Shown piece after piece: positions 61,353 to 64,000 of a stretch of DNA of 64,000 nt. Source of the DNA: CAZFDE01 sp964517795 (lineage in GTDB: Bacteria > Planctomycetota > Phycisphaerae > Sedimentisphaerales > Anaerobacaceae); contig CAZFDE010000006.1 in NCBI GenBank assembly GCA_964517795.1, positions 1-64,000 of the forward strand. The letters are read 5' to 3'. The first letter of the stretch is position 1, and every line of letters starts with the position of its first letter. The notes beneath the pieces were generated by a model. It was not told the DNA's origin. It made no database searches and saw nothing but the letters and a program-made list of their open reading frames with translations. Position numbers and translations under genes: made by a program.

Positions 61353-62373
61353 GCGTGGATTCGGCGGTGGATATCACGGCCTGCAAATGGTCTTTCATGT
61401 AACGTTGTGTGATGGATGTCAACCGGGTCCATGTTTGCTCGTCTTTGAGGTGCTGCCATTTCTCATTGAGTTGTTCGAACAGGCGCTGACGTTCGATAAG
61501 GCGATCTTTTTGCAAATAGGAAAGCCCTTTCTTCAATCGCGAAAAACTGCGAGTATGGCCGAAATAGTTTCGGGTTCGTTCTTTCTCCTCTTCGATAAAC
61601 GAATCGATATGGCTCTCCCAGACATCACAGTCGTGAATATCGCCTAACAGCGTTTGCAGTTTTTTCATGGATTTGAGGATGTCCCCAAACGGTTCGCTAT
61701 ATAACGGCTTGCATATTTCCATGGTATAACGCAGCCGCTTGGCGGCGATACGCATTTGATGATGTGTTCTCTTGGCCTGCGGATCGGTCAGACTGTATTC
61801 GTATGACAACAATGCTTCGAGCTGTTGACCGATACGCTCATGACTGCTGCGATACACGAAAGGGGTTTTGATCGAGACATGGTGCCTTCGGATCCGATAC
61901 AGCGACCCCAAAATCGCTGAGCCCAACTGCTCGAGTACACCGGACTTTTCGATACGATGGATTGCCTTGATCACATCCGGCTGAACCGCATCGCGTTTTT
62001 GCCGCAGTCTCAGCAAAAGTCGCCCGATTCCCGGTCGAAATCGTTTGCTGCCGTCATCCGGGAGGTTATGGATAAACGTCTGGACAAAAGCGATCTGAAC
62101 ATCGGTATCTCGCGCCGGGCCCAGAGCCCGGGTCAGCCGTTTGAATTCCTTTTGCCAGCTTTTGAGGGTCTTTGCTTCGAAACATGGCGAGAACATCCGC
62201 AAGGCACTGCGGATCCGTCGGCACGCAACCCGACTCTGGTGGACACTTTCAATATCTTCAGCGGACCGGCAACCTTCGAGATGGGTGATCAGGGCTTTAT
62301 GCTGTTTCCTTAAAAATCGAACGGCCAAAAACAAAAAGCCATTATCAATCGCGTGTTTAACCGGTGTTCCCAT
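61336..62373 (-). CDS. CHAD-domain polyphosphate-binding protein
   Basis: 345 residues of CHAD fold: conserved VHQSRVACRRIRSALRMF (His and basic residues), TRALGPARDTDVQI, THHQMRIAAKRLRYTMEI, LQTLLGDIHDCDVWE. CHAD domains bind polyphosphate through basic helices and occur beside ppk genes. Encoded first in the operon, overlapping the MPE-HD gene by 17 nt. No N-terminal VTC/CYTH part is fused. It may localise or protect polyphosphate granules. Confidence 0.9.
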   Translation of the reverse strand: MGTPVKHAIDNGFLFLAVRFLRKQHKALITHLEGCRSAEDIESVHQSRVACRRIRSALRMFSPCFEAKTLKSWQKEFKRLTRALGPARDTDVQIAFVQTFIHNLPDDGSKRFRPGIGRLLLRLRQKRDAVQPDVIKAIHRIEKSGVLEQLGSAILGSLYRIRRHHVSIKTPFVYRSSHERIGQQLEALLSYEYSLTDPQAKRTHHQMRIAAKRLRYTMEICKPLYSEPFGDILKSMKKLQTLLGDIHDCDVWESHIDSFIEEEKERTRNYFGHTRSFSRLKKGLSYLQKDRLIERQRLFEQLNEKWQHLKDEQTWTRLTSITQRYMKDHLQAVISTAESTHAEQH

Positions 62374-62381
62374 AATTCATT

Positions 62382-62409
62382 ATTATACACCAATTTGGAT
62401 TCGTTGCAA
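62382..62409 (-). promoter_or_regulatory. Promoter of the polyphosphate operon, near-leaderless
   Basis: On the minus strand, TTGCAA (62409-62404), 16-nt spacer, TATAAT (62387-62382). The ATG follows only 8 nt after the -10 box, so transcription would start at or just before the start codon. Confidence 0.5.
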
Positions 62410-62583
62410 GCTGAATCTAAGCTTCGGTTTGGAAGTTGCCGACAAAACGAAAAACTCACACATCCGGCGATAAGAAAATCATATGAACATCAAAAATTTA
62501 TCGTTGTGTAAGCGGCATCTGGCTTGTCTATATACCCATCGGGGACAAATTGAAAGATAAATCACAAATCCATTGAAGCGGTA

Positions 62584-62612
62584 TTGCAGTTTGGACGACG
62601 GTTCATTATGAT
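62584..62612 (+). promoter_or_regulatory. Promoter of the phosphofructokinase gene
   Basis: TTGCAG and TATGAT, 17-nt spacer, 36 nt before the ATG, which has AAAGGAAAGG. Divergent from the polyphosphate operon in a 275-nt gap. Confidence 0.5.
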
Positions 62613-62648
62613 AGTATCAATATCAGGTAAATGAAAGGAAAGGTGCTG

Positions 62649-63881
62649 ATGCCACGAACGACCAAAACGCAATGTATCGGGATTTTGACCGCCGGCGGCG
62701 ATTGCCCGGGGCTTAATGCCGCCATCCGCGCCGTGACCAAAGCGGCCATAAACGAATACGGCATGACTGTGATCGGTATTCTCGATGGGTTTCGGGGCCT
62801 GGTTGAAAATCGTACGCTGGTGATCGACAGTAAGATGGTCAGTGGTATCCTGACAAGCGGCGGAACGATTCTCGGTACCAGCCGTGATAAACCGCATAAG
62901 ATGGAGATGGGCGGAAAGATTCGCGATATGACCGAAGTGGCCGTAGAAAATATCCGCCGCCATCATATCGATTGTCTGGTTTGTCTGGGCGGAGACGGCA
63001 CCATGAAAAATGCGCTGCGGCTGCATGAAGCCGGTGGGGTGAATGTTCTGACCGTGCCCAAAACCATTGATAATGATGTTGTCGGCACTGATGTAACGTT
63101 TGGGTACGATACCGCTATGCAGATCGCCACCGAAGCAATCGATCGACTGCACACGACCGCAACCAGTCATCACCGCGTGATCGTCTGTGAAATCATGGGA
63201 CATAAGACCGGCTGGCTGACACTTTCCTCAGGTATCGCCGGTGGGGCGGATGTGATCCTGATCCCGGAGATCCCGTATAAACTTCAGATTGTGGCAGATT
63301 ATCTGTTGGAACGCCGTCGGCGCGGCAGCCGCTTTTCAATCATCGCAGTGGCCGAAGGGGCGATTTCTGTTTCGGACCTCGAAAATGCCGAACCAAAAGG
63401 TAAAGGTGATAAAAAGAAAAAGAAAAAAACCAAGCAAAAAGCCAGCCAGATTGAAACGGTTGATGACCTTGATGCGATTGATGGCGAACTTTTCGACTCC
63501 AAAGGGAAATTGGTACAGCGCCGCATCGACGGCCAGGTCCAGACCTATCATATCGTCCAGGAACCCATTGCCAGCCGCATCGCACGCGAGGTCCAGGAAC
63601 TGACCGGTATCGACGCTCGGGTGACATCACTGGGCCATGTCCAGCGCGGCGGCATTCCCACCGCCTTTGATCGTTGGCTCTGTACGCGGCTGGGGACCAA
63701 GGCGGCGCAACTGCTGGCCAAGGGCGTTTATAACGTGATGGTCGGATACGATTCGGGCATTTGCGAACCGGTACCGCTGGAAGATGTGGCCGGGCGGCGA
63801 AAAACCGTCCCGACCGATCATCCCATGATCGTATCGGCACGTCTGGTGGGTACGTGTATGGGGGATCAATCGCCGTTTTGA
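62649..63881 (+). CDS. pfkA: 6-phosphofructokinase with lysine-rich insert
   Basis: 410 residues from the ATG after AAAGG; an in-frame upstream ATG (62631) has no better site. PFK family: GILTAGGDCPGLNA (phosphate loop), VCLGGDGTMKNALRL, VPKTIDNDVVGTD (catalytic Asp), MGHKTGWL, and RGGIPTAFDRWLCTR. By E. coli numbering the fourth residue of GGDG (104) is Gly and the residue before TIDND (124) is Lys: the pattern of the mixed-substrate group, here predicting ATP use. Between ~residue 245 and 290 is an insert with KGKGDKKKKKKTKQK followed by an acidic DDLDAIDGELF run, absent from typical family members. Confidence 0.92.
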   Translation: MPRTTKTQCIGILTAGGDCPGLNAAIRAVTKAAINEYGMTVIGILDGFRGLVENRTLVIDSKMVSGILTSGGTILGTSRDKPHKMEMGGKIRDMTEVAVENIRRHHIDCLVCLGGDGTMKNALRLHEAGGVNVLTVPKTIDNDVVGTDVTFGYDTAMQIATEAIDRLHTTATSHHRVIVCEIMGHKTGWLTLSSGIAGGADVILIPEIPYKLQIVADYLLERRRRGSRFSIIAVAEGAISVSDLENAEPKGKGDKKKKKKTKQKASQIETVDDLDAIDGELFDSKGKLVQRRIDGQVQTYHIVQEPIASRIAREVQELTGIDARVTSLGHVQRGGIPTAFDRWLCTRLGTKAAQLLAKGVYNVMVGYDSGICEPVPLEDVAGRRKTVPTDHPMIVSARLVGTCMGDQSPF

Positions 63882-64000
63882 AAAATGCAACCTTTGTTTT
63901 TAGCCTTAAAAACGAACTCTTTAATAAAAAATTAACATAAAACTAACTTGTTCAAAACCTCTTTCGCGAGGACAATACTGTGCCTGTAGGGTAATACGCT

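Noticed and set aside
1..64000. CRISPR arrays, rRNA genes, other tRNA genes and complete insertion sequences
   Set aside because: None seen on either strand; the only repeats of note are the two MITE-like copies.
63958..64000. CCTC-TTTCGC-GAGG hairpin and possible promoter at the right edge
   Set aside because: Four-bp stem and no downstream sequence to judge by.

Overview
The window looks like a Phycisphaerae-type planctomycete chromosome. The signs are three PEP-CTERM proteins, a TIGR03790-type protein, a DUF1549/DUF1553–DUF1501–PPC operon, an HYExAFE-type protein, two GxGYxYP proteins, a DUF4954 protein and a Cys-type sulfatase with an anaerobic maturase. Most genes have Shine-Dalgarno sites (AGGAG or GAGG) and TTGACN-17-TATAAT-like promoters.

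Left region, about 1-9300, is accessory DNA. It holds a broken SUMF1-like gene and an integrative element (conserved hypothetical, two AlpA/excisionase-like HTH proteins, zinc-ribbon protein, winged-helix rep-like protein, tyrosine integrase). The integrase runs into the 3' exon of a tRNA-Asn(GUU) gene on the minus strand. That tRNA gene is split in its anticodon by a 595-nt group I intron that encodes an HNH endonuclease; this is the most striking feature. Next come a MITE-like element flanked by TTAA, a zeta-toxin pair whose N-terminus is out of frame by one A, tatA-tatC-dus, and a decayed MntA-HepT toxin-antitoxin pair.

9300-17750 is a polysaccharide-use cluster: Tat-exported sulfatase, DUF3604 protein, XylR-like regulator and two tandem GxGYxYP proteins. 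17775-23127 carries a thermonuclease, the lysC-apgM-hom operon (ApgM is a candidate homoserine kinase) and rsmE. 23448-27653 is a surface-protein locus (three PEP-CTERM proteins and a TIGR03790 protein with a dockerin-like end). 27859-37104 holds ykgJ-hisS, a second MITE copy, an HYExAFE-type gene, the rsmD-CCA/polyA polymerase-anSME run, and an MMPL transporter with its LolA-like partner.

37311-43002 (minus) has mntP, a sigma-54 regulator, dapF, and a regulatory operon (MerR-like protein, 47-aa ORF, hypothetical, FlhG-like ATPase, FliA-like sigma factor). 43482-49541 (plus) has two glycosyltransferases, DUF4954 and an SIS protein. 49595-54930 (minus) is the DUF1553-DUF1501-PPC operon. 55110-56174 is a chorismatase-like gene. 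56185-62373 (minus) is a polyphosphate operon: CHAD protein, metallophosphoesterase-HD fusion, Ppx/GppA-HD and Ppk1. A phosphofructokinase with a lysine-rich insert closes the window.
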